A DNA stretch of 64,000 bases from NCBI RefSeq assembly GCF_000685095.1, contig NZ_BAYE01000004.1:310001-374000 (forward strand). The letters are read 5' to 3'. The DNA is from Paraburkholderia caledonica NBRC 102488. GTDB lineage: Bacteria > Pseudomonadota > Gammaproteobacteria > Burkholderiales > Burkholderiaceae. Positions 46,805-55,427 of this stretch are shown in pieces; positions within the stretch are counted from its first letter, which is position 1; every line of letters begins with the position of its first letter. The translations under genes and the position numbers were made by a program. The notes beneath the pieces are model-generated. The model worked only from the letters and a program-made list of their open reading frames with translations, was not told the DNA's origin and did no database searches.

Positions 46805-47746
46805 ATGCAAAGACGCCGCATTGGACGCTCGGAATTGCAAGTCGCACCGCTTATGTTCGGCGGCAATGTATTCGGCTGGACCGCCGATGAGGCGACGTCA
46901 TTTTCGATTCTGGATGCCTTCGTCGACGCCGGCCTGGACTTCATCGATACGGCCGACGTCTATTCGGCCTGGGCGCCCGGCAATCAGGGCGGCGAGTCCG
47001 AAACCGTCATCGGAAAGTGGTTCCGGCAGAGCGGCAAGCGCGACAGGATCGTGCTGGCGACGAAAGTGGCGAAGCATCCCCAGCGTAAGGGACTGTCGGC
47101 GGCGAACATTCAGGCGGCGGTAGAAGACTCGCTGCGCCGCTTGCAGACCGATTACATCGACGTCTACTTTTCCCACGAAGACGACACCGAAACGCCGCTT
47201 GCCGAGTCGCTCGGCGCTTACCAGCGGCTGATCGAAGCCGGTAAGGTGCGAGTTATTGGTGCGTCTAACTACGGCGGTGCGCGCGTCGAGGAGGCGCTTG
47301 CCATTTCCCGCCAGCACGGGCTGCCCGAGTATCAGGTATTGCAACCGGAATACAATCTGTACGACCGCGCCGAATATGAGACCGACATCGAGCCGGTCGC
47401 GGTGGCCCATCAGTTGGGGGTGGTCGTGTATTGGAGCCTCGCGAGCGGATTCCTCTCGGGAAAGTACCGTTCGCGGGACGATCTTGCCAATAAGGCGCGG
47501 GGTAGCCGTGTCGAAAAGTATCTGAACCCACGTGGTTTGCAGATTCTTGCGGCGCTCGACCGAGTTGCGGCGCGGCATGGCAGCACGCCGGCCAGCGTCG
47601 CGCTGGCATGGTTGATGGCGCGCCCGAGCGTGACGGCGCCGATTGCGAGCGCGACGTCGCTGCAGCAGCTGGAAAGCCTTGTCGCCGCGGTTCACCTGAC
47701 GCTCACGAGTACCGACATCCGCGAACTGGACGATGCGAGCGCATGA
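46805..47746 (+). CDS. Aldo/keto reductase
   Basis: 313 residues, a (beta/alpha)8 AKR of the Tas/YajO-like branch. N-terminus MQRRRIGRSELQVAPLMFGGN. The catalytic tetrad is visible: Asp and Tyr in FIDTADVYSAW, Lys in VLATKVAKHP, and His in VYFSHEDD. NADPH-binding C-terminal part PIASATSLQQLESL. Physiological substrate unknown. It diverges from fliC across a 267-bp region that also carries the sigma-28 promoter. Confidence 0.9.
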   Translation: MQRRRIGRSELQVAPLMFGGNVFGWTADEATSFSILDAFVDAGLDFIDTADVYSAWAPGNQGGESETVIGKWFRQSGKRDRIVLATKVAKHPQRKGLSAANIQAAVEDSLRRLQTDYIDVYFSHEDDTETPLAESLGAYQRLIEAGKVRVIGASNYGGARVEEALAISRQHGLPEYQVLQPEYNLYDRAEYETDIEPVAVAHQLGVVVYWSLASGFLSGKYRSRDDLANKARGSRVEKYLNPRGLQILAALDRVAARHGSTPASVALAWLMARPSVTAPIASATSLQQLESLVAAVHLTLTSTDIRELDDASA

Positions 47747-48103
47747 ATCGCCCGGATGGCCTGGCGTAATCCCTAAACCCCTGGTAGCATGGAGAGTTTC
47801 CTGATATCATCGGGAGTGAATTGAGATCTTTGCCTGTTTCGTCATCGGTTTTCCGTTGGTGAAAGGTTGGCGAAACGGCAGCAGACGCGGCTTTGCAGTA
47901 CGTCTGTCCGCGTTCCGCGGTGAGCTCCGCACCTCTCTTTTCCGGCCTCCGTGGCCGCTTTGCCTCTCGTTTCATTCGTGGTTTGGCCGGGTTCTCCCGC
48001 GTTTGCCTGTTACTGGCCATGAATCGAAACGACCGGAGGGCCGGCGCGTGAGCGGTCTCCGCCACGCAATCAACCCATATCAAGTGATTGAGTTAGGAAT
48101 TAC
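47747..48103. other. Gap between the aldo/keto reductase and rpsU
   Basis: 357 bp. Short frames here (for example 47856-48107) have atypical composition and no ribosome-binding site. The long untranslated stretch before rpsU may be a structured leader; no terminator for the reductase gene was found. Confidence 0.4.
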
Positions 48104-48316
48104 ATGACGACGATTCTTCTGAAGGAAAACGAGCCGTTCGAAGTGGCGATTCGCCGCTTTCGTCGCGCAATCGAAAAGAACGGCCTGATCGCAGAACTGC
48201 GTGAGCGCCAATCGTACGAAAAGCCGACCACGGCACGTAAGCGCAAGAAAGCTGCTGCTGTGAAGCGCCTGCACAAGCGCCTGCGCAGCCAGATGCTGCC
48301 GAAGAAGCTGCACTAA
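48104..48316 (+). CDS. rpsU: Ribosomal protein bS21
   Basis: 70 residues, the exact family length: [33 protein letters not shown], then a very basic tail rich in Lys and Arg ([20 protein letters not shown]). bS21 joins the 30S platform near the anti-Shine-Dalgarno and promotes initiation. It is not followed by dnaG and rpoD as in the usual macromolecular synthesis operon; a terminator comes 22 nt after the stop. This suggests it is one of several rpsU paralogues, as known in Burkholderia. Confidence 0.96.
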   Translation: MTTILLKENEPFEVAIRRFRRAIEKNGLIAELRERQSYEKPTTARKRKKAAAVKRLHKRLRSQMLPKKLH

Positions 48317-48338
48317 GCAAGCTTCTCAGCACGTCAGA

Positions 48339-48378
48339 ACGGCGGTGTGAGCTTCGAAAGAAGCCACACCGCCGTTTT
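48339..48378 (+). terminator. Intrinsic terminator after rpsU
   Basis: ACGGCGGTGTG ... CACACCGCCGT (11 bp) with an inner GCTTC-GAAA-GAAGC stem, followed by TTTTGCTTT. Confidence 0.9.
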
Positions 48379-48470
48379 GCTTTGTGGTCGCGTTGACGCG
48401 GCTTTACCGTGTTGGAGCAGGCCAGCGCGGCGCCGTGCTCAGGCGTCGCCAAACGACGCCTCGCGCGTGG

Positions 48471-48896
48471 TTACGCCGCGCTCTTCAACTTGTGCACGGA
48501 GAGCCCGAATTGACGCGCGATCGAGTTCAAGCGCTCGTCCCACTCCCACGTGCCGAACACGTCGTGCACGTTTTGCAGGCAACTGAGCAGATCGACGGTG
48601 GCCTGATCGTACACATTGATGCGCGACCGCAGCAGCGCTTTCCTCAGCGCTGCCACGCCGACGTCCATATACTCAGGTGCCGCGACGGTCGTCTTGCCGA
48701 TATAACGCACGGGCACGCCTTCCATAGCCGTCATATAGTCGCGCAGCTTGATGAAGTTGCCGACTGGGCAGCCGCCACAATAGCCGCGATAGGCGCCGCC
48801 TCCGCGTGGCAGCAGTGCCGCGCGCTTCTGGGCGAAAAGGTGGCTCACGGCCCGGTCGAAAATGTCCTGATGGGTGAGGAAGGTAAGGGTTTTCAT
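48471..48896 (-). CDS. Conserved-looking hypothetical protein with a CGGCP motif
   Basis: 141 residues from ATG 48896. It has a compact, well-mixed composition unlike the neighbouring shadow frames. The notable motif is GYCGGCPVGNFIKL, with two Cys three residues apart followed by PxGNF; a third Cys is near residue 107. This could bind a metal or form a redox pair. RBS is weak (GAGACC). No neighbour suggests a role. I do not recognise the family. Confidence 0.65.
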   Translation of the reverse strand: MKTLTFLTHQDIFDRAVSHLFAQKRAALLPRGGGAYRGYCGGCPVGNFIKLRDYMTAMEGVPVRYIGKTTVAAPEYMDVGVAALRKALLRSRINVYDQATVDLLSCLQNVHDVFGTWEWDERLNSIARQFGLSVHKLKSAA

Positions 48897-49248
48897 GGTT
48901 GGTCTCGCGATGCTGCGCGGTGGTTACTCGTTGATGAGCGTCTGATACCAGTATCCAGCCTGCGTTCGTTGGCCAAGCCCCGACTAGCATGGCGAAAAGC
49001 CTTCAATTCCGGGCTTTGCCGCGTGACTCAGGCGGCGCTCAAGCACAGCACAAGCAGGCTCAAGCAGGTTCCAATCGCGATTGGCTGCGGCAAACGCAGC
49101 GACGCTCATAACCGTATAACGACCGGCATCCGTGATAAGCGCAGCAGGGCTTTACCGGATAGCGGTTTCGACCGGTGTGCGAGGACCGTGTAGGCAGGCG
49201 AGCGCTGCCTCCCACGCGCCCGACACCGTCACCGGATAGTCCCCGCGG
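48897..49248. other. Gene-free stretch between the CGGCP protein and tag
   Basis: 352 bp with no supported frame. It contains several short direct repeats of the form CTCAAGCA (about 49038-49065), which look like simple sequence drift. Confidence 0.35.
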
Positions 49249-49845
49249 CTAACCGGCCTTACGAGCCCGTCCCTTCTTGCCGAGGGCGGCGCAGCGCGCG
49301 CGGCACATGCAGGTCACCTCGTGATCGTTCACCATGCCGACCGCCTGCATGAACGCATAACAGATAGTCGAGCCGACGAACTTGCAGCCATAGCGCTTCA
49401 ACGCTTTGCTGAGCGCATCGGAAACTTCCGTCGATGCCGGCGCGTGCTTGTACGACGCCCACTCGTTCTGAATCGGCGTGTTGTCGACGAAAGACCAGAT
49501 GAAGTCGGCGAGCGATCCGTGTTCCACCCGGATCTGCTGCACGGCGCGCGCATTGTTGATGGCGGCCTCGATCTTGCCGCGATGGCGCACGATGCCTTCG
49601 TCCGCCACGAGCGTGTCGACGTGCTGCGGCGTGAAGCGCGCGACCTTGTCGATATCGAACTCGGCGAACGCGCGCCGGTAACCCGCTCGCTTGTTGAGAA
49701 TCGTCGACCACGATAGTCCGGCTTGCGCGCCTTCCAGCACGAGCATTTCGAAGAGATGCTCGTCCTCGCGCGACGGCACGCCCCATTCGGTGTCGTGATA
49801 CTGTGCGAGCGCTTCGCTCGATACCCAATTGCATCGTTGTGTCAT
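49249..49845 (-). CDS. tag: DNA-3-methyladenine glycosylase I
   Basis: 198 residues from ATG 49845 (MTQRCNWVSSEALAQYHDTEWGVPSREDEHLFEMLVLEG region), family length. The zinc-binding site uses Cys5 and His17 at the N-terminus and the C-terminal VNDHEVTCMCR block. The HhH-like core includes EGAQAGLSWSTILNKR. It removes 3-methyladenine from alkylated DNA. The longer upstream frame is rejected because RCNWV at the N-terminus is canonical. Confidence 0.94.
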   Translation of the reverse strand: MTQRCNWVSSEALAQYHDTEWGVPSREDEHLFEMLVLEGAQAGLSWSTILNKRAGYRRAFAEFDIDKVARFTPQHVDTLVADEGIVRHRGKIEAAINNARAVQQIRVEHGSLADFIWSFVDNTPIQNEWASYKHAPASTEVSDALSKALKRYGCKFVGSTICYAFMQAVGMVNDHEVTCMCRARCAALGKKGRARKAG

Positions 49846-49981
49846 GTGGCGCTCCCGGTAGTCATGTCGCTCGCCAGCATAGCGGAACGCCTGGGCGTCG
49901 CAAGCTAGCCGTTGGGCCAATTGCCGGATCGAAACAGACCTGCCACGCTATGCACATTTCCCAGGAAACGCACCTCTCCCA

Positions 49982-50872
49982 ATGAACGAAGACCTATTTC
50001 TGATCGGCGTTGACGGCGGCGGCACCGGCACACGCATCGTGCTGGCCGACGCGCACGGGCGCGAGTTGGCGCAGTCGGCAAGTGGACCGTCGGGTCTGGG
50101 GCTGGGCGTCGAACGTGCGTGGCAAGCGATCGCGGCCGGCTGTGCCGATGCATTCGCGCAGGCGGGCGCCGCGCTCGACTGGTCATGCTGCGTACTGGGT
50201 TGCGGTCTCGCGGGCGTGAACAATCGCGACTGGCTGGCGGCATTTCTCGCGCAGGCGCCAGCTTTGGCCGGGCTCGCCGTAGAAAGCGATGCATACACGA
50301 CATTGCTCGGCGCACATGGCGGCGCGTATGGCGTGATTGTCGCGCTCGGCACGGGCAGCGTCGCGGCGGCGGCCGACCGTGACGACGGCGAATACCGGAC
50401 CGTCAGCGGTTATGGTTTTCCGTCGGGTGATGAAGCGAGTGGCGCCTGGCTCGGAGTGCGAGCCATTGTTCACGCACAGCACGCGCTCGACGGACGGGGG
50501 CCGAACGACGACCTCGCGCAGGCGCTTCTCGCCCACGTCGGCGCACACGATCGCGACGAACTCGTCGTGTGGCTTTGCGAAGCCAATCAGACCGCGTATG
50601 CGAGCCTCGCGCGAATCGTGATTGCACACCGCGCGCATCCATTTGCCGCATGGCTACTCGGCGAAGCGGGTGTTCAGATCGGCAAGATGATTGCCGCGCT
50701 CGATCCATCTGGGGCATTGCCCATAGCCTTGTGCGGCGGCCTCGGGGCGCCGTTGCGCGAGTATGTGCCGCAGATCTATCAGGCACGTTTGCGCGAACCC
50801 TTGTCCGACTCCGCGCATGGGGGCTTGCAGCTGGCGCAGCATGAAGCCGCGCGGCTTGTGGGCAACGCGTGA
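49982..50872 (+). CDS. BadF/BadG/BcrA/BcrD-family ATPase, probable amino-sugar kinase
   Basis: 296 residues of the ASKHA (actin-like ATPase) fold. The phosphate-1 motif is FLIGVDGGGTGTRIVLAD. LGCGLAGVNN is followed by DAYTTLLGAHGG, then GVIVALGTGSVAAA (phosphate 2) and GYGFPSGDEASGAWLG. The C-terminal adenosine motif is IALCGGLGAPL. The family includes N-acetylglucosamine and glucosamine kinases as well as 2-hydroxyacyl-CoA dehydratase activases. The activase Cys cluster is absent, so a sugar kinase is favoured. RBS is weak. Confidence 0.8.
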   Translation: MNEDLFLIGVDGGGTGTRIVLADAHGRELAQSASGPSGLGLGVERAWQAIAAGCADAFAQAGAALDWSCCVLGCGLAGVNNRDWLAAFLAQAPALAGLAVESDAYTTLLGAHGGAYGVIVALGTGSVAAAADRDDGEYRTVSGYGFPSGDEASGAWLGVRAIVHAQHALDGRGPNDDLAQALLAHVGAHDRDELVVWLCEANQTAYASLARIVIAHRAHPFAAWLLGEAGVQIGKMIAALDPSGALPIALCGGLGAPLREYVPQIYQARLREPLSDSAHGGLQLAQHEAARLVGNA

Positions 50873-50998
50873 ACCAGTGTCTGACCGGCGTCCGACTTGG
50901 GCGCGGGCGCCGCGCGTTCAATGCTGGCGGAAAGCGTTCGAGGCCCATCTCGGCATCGACGGTAAAATAGCGCCTTCCACGCTGCTCGCCTGCTCACT

Positions 50999-51820
50999 AT
51001 GTATAAAGTCATCGCCACGGATCTCGACGGCACGCTGCTCAATGCCGACCATCAGGTCGACCCGTTCACGGTCGCCACCGTGCGCAAGCTGGAAAGCGAC
51101 GGCGTGCAATTCGTGATCGCAACGGGCCGCCATTTCTGCGACGTCGCGGGTATTCGCGACATTCTCGGCATCAAGCCGTACCTGATCACGTCGAACGGCG
51201 CGCGTATCCATGCGCCCGACAACACCGTGATCCACGCCGACGACCTGCCGCCCGCTATCGTGCAACGTCTCGTGCAGCCCGGAATTGTCGGTGAGCACGG
51301 TCGCGTCATTGTCAATTTGTTCGCCGACCAGGTGTGGCTGATCGACCGTGACGCGCCGGAGCTGTTGAAGTTTCATCAGGATTCCGGCTTCACCTACGAA
51401 GTCGCCGAACTGCTCGCGCACGACGGCGTCGATATCGCCAAGGTTCTTTACATCGGCGATCCGGCAGATCTGGCCACGGTGGAGGACAATCTCGCACGCG
51501 AGTTCGGCGACGCGCTCTATGTGACGTATTCGCTGCCGGACTGCCTGGAGGTGATGACGTCGAACGTCTCGAAGGGACGCGCGTTGCAAATCGTGCTCGA
51601 GCGCGTGGGCGTGGAGGCTGCGCATTGCGTGGCTTTCGGCGACAACATGAACGATATCGACCTGCTCGAAACGGCCGGCCATCCGTTCATGATGAACAAC
51701 GCGAATCCCGATCTGATCACACGGCTGCCGAACGTGCCGCGTATAGGCAACAATTTCGAAGCGGGCGTCGCGCATCACTTGCGCAAGCTGTTTTCACTCG
51801 ACGACGAACTGACGGCCTGA
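50999..51820 (+). CDS. Cof-type HAD-superfamily phosphatase
   Basis: 273 residues with the HAD motifs: I, VIATDLDGTLL with nucleophile Asp8; II, VIATGR; III, a Lys in TSNVSKGRALQIVLE; IV, VAFGDNMNDIDLLETAG with two Mg-binding Asp. A type IIB cap lies between motifs II and III. Members dephosphorylate sugar phosphates, PLP or FMN; the substrate is not evident. No Shine-Dalgarno precedes ATG 50999. A TAAAAT -10-like sequence at 50963-50968 would give a very short leader. Confidence 0.88.
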   Translation: MYKVIATDLDGTLLNADHQVDPFTVATVRKLESDGVQFVIATGRHFCDVAGIRDILGIKPYLITSNGARIHAPDNTVIHADDLPPAIVQRLVQPGIVGEHGRVIVNLFADQVWLIDRDAPELLKFHQDSGFTYEVAELLAHDGVDIAKVLYIGDPADLATVEDNLAREFGDALYVTYSLPDCLEVMTSNVSKGRALQIVLERVGVEAAHCVAFGDNMNDIDLLETAGHPFMMNNANPDLITRLPNVPRIGNNFEAGVAHHLRKLFSLDDELTA

Positions 51821-51840
51821 CGACCGAAGTCCTGAATGCG

Positions 51841-51877
51841 ACCGGCCCGCATCGCACGATGGCAGATGCGGGCCGGT
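51841..51877. other. Perfect 13-bp inverted repeat between convergent genes
   Basis: ACCGGCCCGCATC (51841-51853), an 11-nt spacer, GATGCGGGCCGGT (51865-51877). Neither side has a T-tract. It lies 21 nt after the HAD stop and 58 nt from the end of the opposing gene, so it probably serves as a shared 3' end. Confidence 0.6.
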
Positions 51878-51935
51878 TGACTACATGCCGGAGTCTTTCC
51901 GGCTCTCGTTGCGACTTAGCTACTAGTCGTAACCA

Positions 51936-52247
51936 TTAGTCGCGCCATCCGCCACGGCGGTCGCCGTGATCGCGCCGGTCGTCGTGACCCCAACGGCGGT
52001 CGTCCCGATTCCAGCCGTGCTCGTAACGGTGGTCGCCGCGATAGTAGTCGCCGCGATCGTAGCGATGGCCCCAGCCGCCGTTGCCGTAGTACACCGGTTG
52101 CGGTGCTGCATAGACCGGCGCGGGGCGAGTGTAGACCGGCGCGCCGAGCGACAGCCCGATGTTCAGATCCGTGTGTGCTTGCGCTACACCGCATGCGCCC
52201 GCTGCAAGACCTGCGGCAACCAGCAATTGAGTGACGATGCGTTTCAT
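51936..52247 (-). CDS. Small exported Gly/Tyr/Arg/Asp-rich protein
   Basis: 103 residues from ATG 52247 with GGAG upstream. Signal peptide MKRIVTQLLVAAGLAAGACGVAQA. The mature part has a PVYTRPAPVYAAPQPVYYG proline-rich patch and then a strongly repetitive tail of WGHRYDRGDYYRGDHRYEHGW type with alternating Arg/Asp/His/Tyr/Gly. Similar PXPV/YXXRG-rich secreted proteins are common in Burkholderiaceae, without known function. Low-complexity tails of this kind often bind metals or surfaces, which is speculation. Confidence 0.75.
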   Translation of the reverse strand: MKRIVTQLLVAAGLAAGACGVAQAHTDLNIGLSLGAPVYTRPAPVYAAPQPVYYGNGGWGHRYDRGDYYRGDHRYEHGWNRDDRRWGHDDRRDHGDRRGGWRD

Positions 52248-52659
52248 ATTGTTCTCCATGCAAGAGCCTGCTGTGAAGCGACGAGTGTTTGTCGCACAGG
52301 TTCAATCTACGCATTGCGTCTCATGAGTACTGCGACCAGATGTTACGGACTGCAAGCATCGTCGCAGGGCTTGAAAGCATCCACTCGCGCGTGGTCTGCG
52401 TCGGATCGGCGCCACTTATTGAAGGGAAAGCCTGTCGCAGCGGGGCGTTGGGGCGTGCAAGCGGCGCGCGCATCGAATTGGCGGCAACGAAGGCGGGCGT
52501 TTGCCGGCATGGCGCGTAATCCCGGCTTACATCTGTATAACGGATTAATCTGGTCCTTTCGACGAATCCGCTGAGATCGCCGGGCGTGAAACGGCCGCGA
52601 AGACCCACAATAGATACAGCTTAAGCCGCTGCTCCGCCTCTCCGGCACGCGGTCTTCAT
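52248..52659. other. Gene-free stretch upstream of the small exported protein
   Basis: About 410 bp with no supported gene. Frames of about 95-200 codons on both strands overlap each other and have shadow-like composition. Confidence 0.4.
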
Positions 52660-52684
52660 AAAGAAACGGGCGCCGTAGCGCCCG
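52660..52684 (-). terminator. Intrinsic terminator after aqpZ
   Basis: On the minus strand CGGGCGC, loop TACG, GCGCCCG, then TTTCTTT. It lies about 27 nt past the aqpZ stop. Confidence 0.85.
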
Positions 52685-52711
52685 CTCGAACCCGCAGCCA
52701 ACCGTTTCCGG

Positions 52712-53452
52712 CTAGTCCAGTGCCAGCTTCCGCGCGTTACCGCCGCGGCTTTCCGCGACCAGCGGATACAACACGCCGGCAATGGCGGCGCCGATGATCG
52801 GCGCGATCCAGAAGAGCCACAACTGATCCACAGCAGCCCCGCCGACGAAAAGCGCCGGGCCGGTCGAGCGCGCCGGGTTGACCGAGGTGTTGGTCACCGG
52901 AATCGAGACAAGGTGAATCAGCGTAAGACACAAGCCGATGGCAATAGGCGCAAAACCGGCCGGCGCGCGTTTGTCAGTCGCTCCGAGGATGACGAAGAGG
53001 AAGAAGCCTGTCATTACCGCCTCGCAGACGAACGCCGCGGCGAGCGAGTAGTGGCCCGGCGAGCGCTCGCCATAACCGTTGCACGCGAAACCGCTCGCGA
53101 CGAGTTCGAAGCCGGGCTTGCCCGAGGCGATCAATGCCAGCACCGCCGCGCCCAGCACGGCACCGACCACCTGCGCCACGATGTAGGGAAGCAGGTCGCG
53201 AGCCGGGAAACGGCCGGCCACTGTCAGGCCGACGCTCACCGCCGGGTTCAGATGGCAGCCCGAAATGTGGCCGATGGCGTACGCCATGGTCAGCACCGTC
53301 AGCCCGAACGCGAGCGATACGCCGACGAACCCGATGCCGAGTCCATGCACCGGACCGGCGAAATTGGCGGCCAGGACAGCGCTGCCGCAGCCTCCCAGCA
53401 CAAGCCAGAAGGTGCCGAACAGCTCGGCAGCAAGGCGCTTTGACAACTGCAT
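52712..53452 (-). CDS. aqpZ: Aquaporin Z
   Basis: 246 residues, six membrane helices and two half-helices with NPA boxes: [14 protein letters not shown] and [17 protein letters not shown]. The selectivity-filter residues follow the water-specific AqpZ pattern (small Phe/His/Thr/Arg set: [20 protein letters not shown] carries the His and Arg). N-terminus [23 protein letters not shown] is typical. It conducts water and not glycerol. AGGATT precedes ATG 53452. Confidence 0.95.
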   Translation of the reverse strand: MQLSKRLAAELFGTFWLVLGGCGSAVLAANFAGPVHGLGIGFVGVSLAFGLTVLTMAYAIGHISGCHLNPAVSVGLTVAGRFPARDLLPYIVAQVVGAVLGAAVLALIASGKPGFELVASGFACNGYGERSPGHYSLAAAFVCEAVMTGFFLFVILGATDKRAPAGFAPIAIGLCLTLIHLVSIPVTNTSVNPARSTGPALFVGGAAVDQLWLFWIAPIIGAAIAGVLYPLVAESRGGNARKLALD

Positions 53453-53693
53453 GATTGGTAATCCTAAAATAGTTGATGCTCTGAAAGCACGGAGTCTGGG
53501 CGCACGCTCCGGGCAGGCGCGTGCCTTTGAGCGCCCAATTCTAGGGAAAGATTCGCCAATCGGGTGTCAAGAATTGTCAATGCCGGGCGGCATTACCGAT
53601 TATTCCGGGATAAAGCTGTTTTGCAATTCATCGTCCTTAATAATTATCAGAAGATACCGTCCTAAACCAGTAATGTTATCCATTGCGAATTTT

Positions 53694-53699
53694 TATAAT
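53694..53699 (+). promoter_or_regulatory. Perfect -10 box TATAAT upstream of the H-NS-like gene
   Basis: An exact TATAAT 48 bp before the ATG, at the end of an A+T-rich stretch (about 53590-53700). No good -35 hexamer is placed 16-18 bp upstream (candidates read TAATGT or GTAATG), so activation or an extended contact may be needed. Confidence 0.5.
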
Positions 53700-53746
53700 T
53701 ACAGTTAGTCTGCGAAGCGAATGAGATCTAAAAGGGGAGAACCGGA

Positions 53747-54049
53747 ATGTCTCAATATGCAGACCTCAAGGCGCAGATCGCCAAATTGCAGGCACAAGCA
53801 GAAGAAGCCCGCCGTACGGAAATCGACAATGTGATAGCCGACATCCGCCAAAAAATCGCCGAATACGGCCTGACTGCACAGGACCTCGGCTTTGCAGTAG
53901 CGGCCAAGCGCGGACGCCCGCCCAAGAAGGCGCCGCTGCCGGCTAAATATCAAGACCCGAAAACGGGTAATACCTGGAGCGGCCGCGGAAAACCGCCCAA
54001 GTGGATCGTCGGCAAGAACCGTGAACGCTTTTTGATTGGTGCAAGCTGA
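53747..54049 (+). CDS. H-NS family nucleoid-associated protein (Bv3F type)
   Basis: 100 residues. The N-terminal coiled-coil oligomerisation segment (MSQYADLKAQIAKLQAQAEEARRTEIDNVIADIRQKI region) is followed by a basic linker with RGRPPKKAP (an AT-hook-like patch). The C-terminal DNA-binding core is YQDPKTGNTWSGRGKPPKWI. It silences or bridges A+T-rich DNA. GGGGAG precedes ATG 53747. Its own upstream region is A+T-rich, so autoregulation is likely. Burkholderia carry several such paralogues. Confidence 0.92.
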   Translation: MSQYADLKAQIAKLQAQAEEARRTEIDNVIADIRQKIAEYGLTAQDLGFAVAAKRGRPPKKAPLPAKYQDPKTGNTWSGRGKPPKWIVGKNRERFLIGAS

Positions 54050-54149
54050 GTCGTTCGAGAGCGAACGAAAGCGAATTGAAGGATCGGTGCGAGTCCGGGT
54101 TTAGTGGGCTGTTCTAATCGGACATGGAAGCGCATCCACATCGCCATTA
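54050..54149. other. Short gap after the H-NS-like gene
   Basis: No gene seen between the stop codon and the terminator at 54150. The sequence beyond the terminator up to 54362 is also gene-free. Confidence 0.4.
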
Positions 54150-54178
54150 AAAAAGCCGCCTTTGCGAGGCGGCTTTTC
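54150..54178. terminator. Bidirectional intrinsic terminator
   Basis: AAAAGCCGCCT, loop TTGCG, AGGCGGCTTTT. A-run and T-run flank the stem, so it can act on both strands, for the H-NS-like gene and the opposing glycosyltransferase. Confidence 0.88.
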
Positions 54179-54362
54179 TGTAAATGAAGCGGGATAAGTC
54201 CGAGTTACCGTTTGCGCAAACGATTCACGTGGAAAAAATACCTGCATTCCGTGCGTCAATCGAAAAGCGGTTGAGGCATGTGAGCCTGGATGGCGACAGA
54301 GTACTGGCCCGTTGAAAGCACCAGTATCCTGGTTGCGCCGCCATCTGCAGGCTCATCACGCT

Positions 54363-55427
54363 TTAGCCCACCGCAACCTGGCGCAGCATCGGCCGACGCG
54401 AAGCCTCGATCAGCGCCGAATATGCGTCAACGTAGTTGCGTGCCATCGTCTTCGAACTGAAACGGCGTTCGAACTGCGCGCGGATTTCGCTGCGCGACAA
54501 CTCGTCCAGGCGTTGAAGCGCCGCCACCGCGCCCTGCACGTCTTCGACGATGTAGCCGGTCACGCCATGGTCGATCACTTCCGGCACCGAGCCGCGGTTG
54601 AACGCGATCACCGGTGTGCCGCATGCCATCGACTCGATCATGACGAGCCCGAACGGCTCGGACCAGTCGATCGGAAACAGCAGCGCCTTCGCACCCGAGA
54701 GGAACTCGGGCTTTTGCGCCTCGTTGATCTCGCCGACGAACTCCACATGCGCCTGCGACAACAGCGGCTCGATCTCACGCTTGAAGTAGTCCTGGTCGGC
54801 CTTGTCCACCTTGGCCGCGATCTTCAGCGGCAAACCGCTTTGTGCAGCGATCTTGATGGCTGTGTCGACACGCTTTTCCGGACAGATCCGGCCCAGGAAC
54901 GCGAGGTATTCCGGCTTCTTGTGTGCCTGCGGCGTGAGCAGCTGCTCGGGCAGGCCGTGATAGATCGTGCTCAACCAGTTTGCTTGCGGCAGCGGCAGGC
55001 GCTGCGAATCGGAAATAGAAACAACCGGTGCTCCCGAGAACGCATCGAACACGGGCTGCAACTCCGGCAGATCGAGGCGGCCGTGCAGCGTGGTCACGAA
55101 CGGCGTGTCCATTGTCGAAAACAGCGGGAACGGCATGTAGTCGAGGTGGAAATGCAGCACGTCGAACTCGTGTGCGACCCGGCGCACCTTTTCCATCATC
55201 AGGATATGTGGGGCCAGCGCGTCGCGAATCGTCGGATCGAGGCGCAGCGCACGAGGCCAGCACGCGTCGAGCTTCGCGGAAGTCGCCGAGTCGCCGCTCG
55301 CAAACAGCGTGACGTCGTGACCGTCGTCCACCAGTGCCTCGGTGAGGTACGACACGACACGTTCGGTGCCACCGTACAATTTCGGCGGGACTGCTTCATA
55401 CAGCGGCGCAATTTGTGCGATTCGCAT
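54363..55427 (-). CDS. Family 4 (GT-B) glycosyltransferase
   Basis: 354 residues from ATG 55427 (MRIAQIAPLYEAVPPKLYGGTERVVSYLTEAL region) with AGGAGA upstream. N-terminal Rossmann domain with the acceptor loop PPKLYGGTERVV; the C-terminal domain has the GT4 signature FPIDWSEPFGLVMIESMACGTPVIAFNRGSVPEVI, quoted here from the E(x7)E donor-binding site (SEPFGLVMIESMACGTPVI). No neighbouring polysaccharide genes. The donor and acceptor are unknown. It is transcribed away from flhDC across a 701-bp region. Confidence 0.88.
   Translation of the reverse strand: MRIAQIAPLYEAVPPKLYGGTERVVSYLTEALVDDGHDVTLFASGDSATSAKLDACWPRALRLDPTIRDALAPHILMMEKVRRVAHEFDVLHFHLDYMPFPLFSTMDTPFVTTLHGRLDLPELQPVFDAFSGAPVVSISDSQRLPLPQANWLSTIYHGLPEQLLTPQAHKKPEYLAFLGRICPEKRVDTAIKIAAQSGLPLKIAAKVDKADQDYFKREIEPLLSQAHVEFVGEINEAQKPEFLSGAKALLFPIDWSEPFGLVMIESMACGTPVIAFNRGSVPEVIDHGVTGYIVEDVQGAVAALQRLDELSRSEIRAQFERRFSSKTMARNYVDAYSALIEASRRPMLRQVAVG

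Noticed and set aside
47856..48107. An 83-codon plus-strand frame just before rpsU
   Set aside because: Overlaps the rpsU start in another frame, has biased composition and no ribosome-binding site; more likely untranslated leader.
49038..49075. CTCAAGCA repeats as a CRISPR or iteron array
   Set aside because: Only two or three imperfect copies with irregular spacing and no unique spacers.
52321..52648. Overlapping frames of about 95-200 codons upstream of the small exported protein
   Set aside because: Several frames overlap on both strands with shadow-like composition; none has a ribosome-binding site or family signature.
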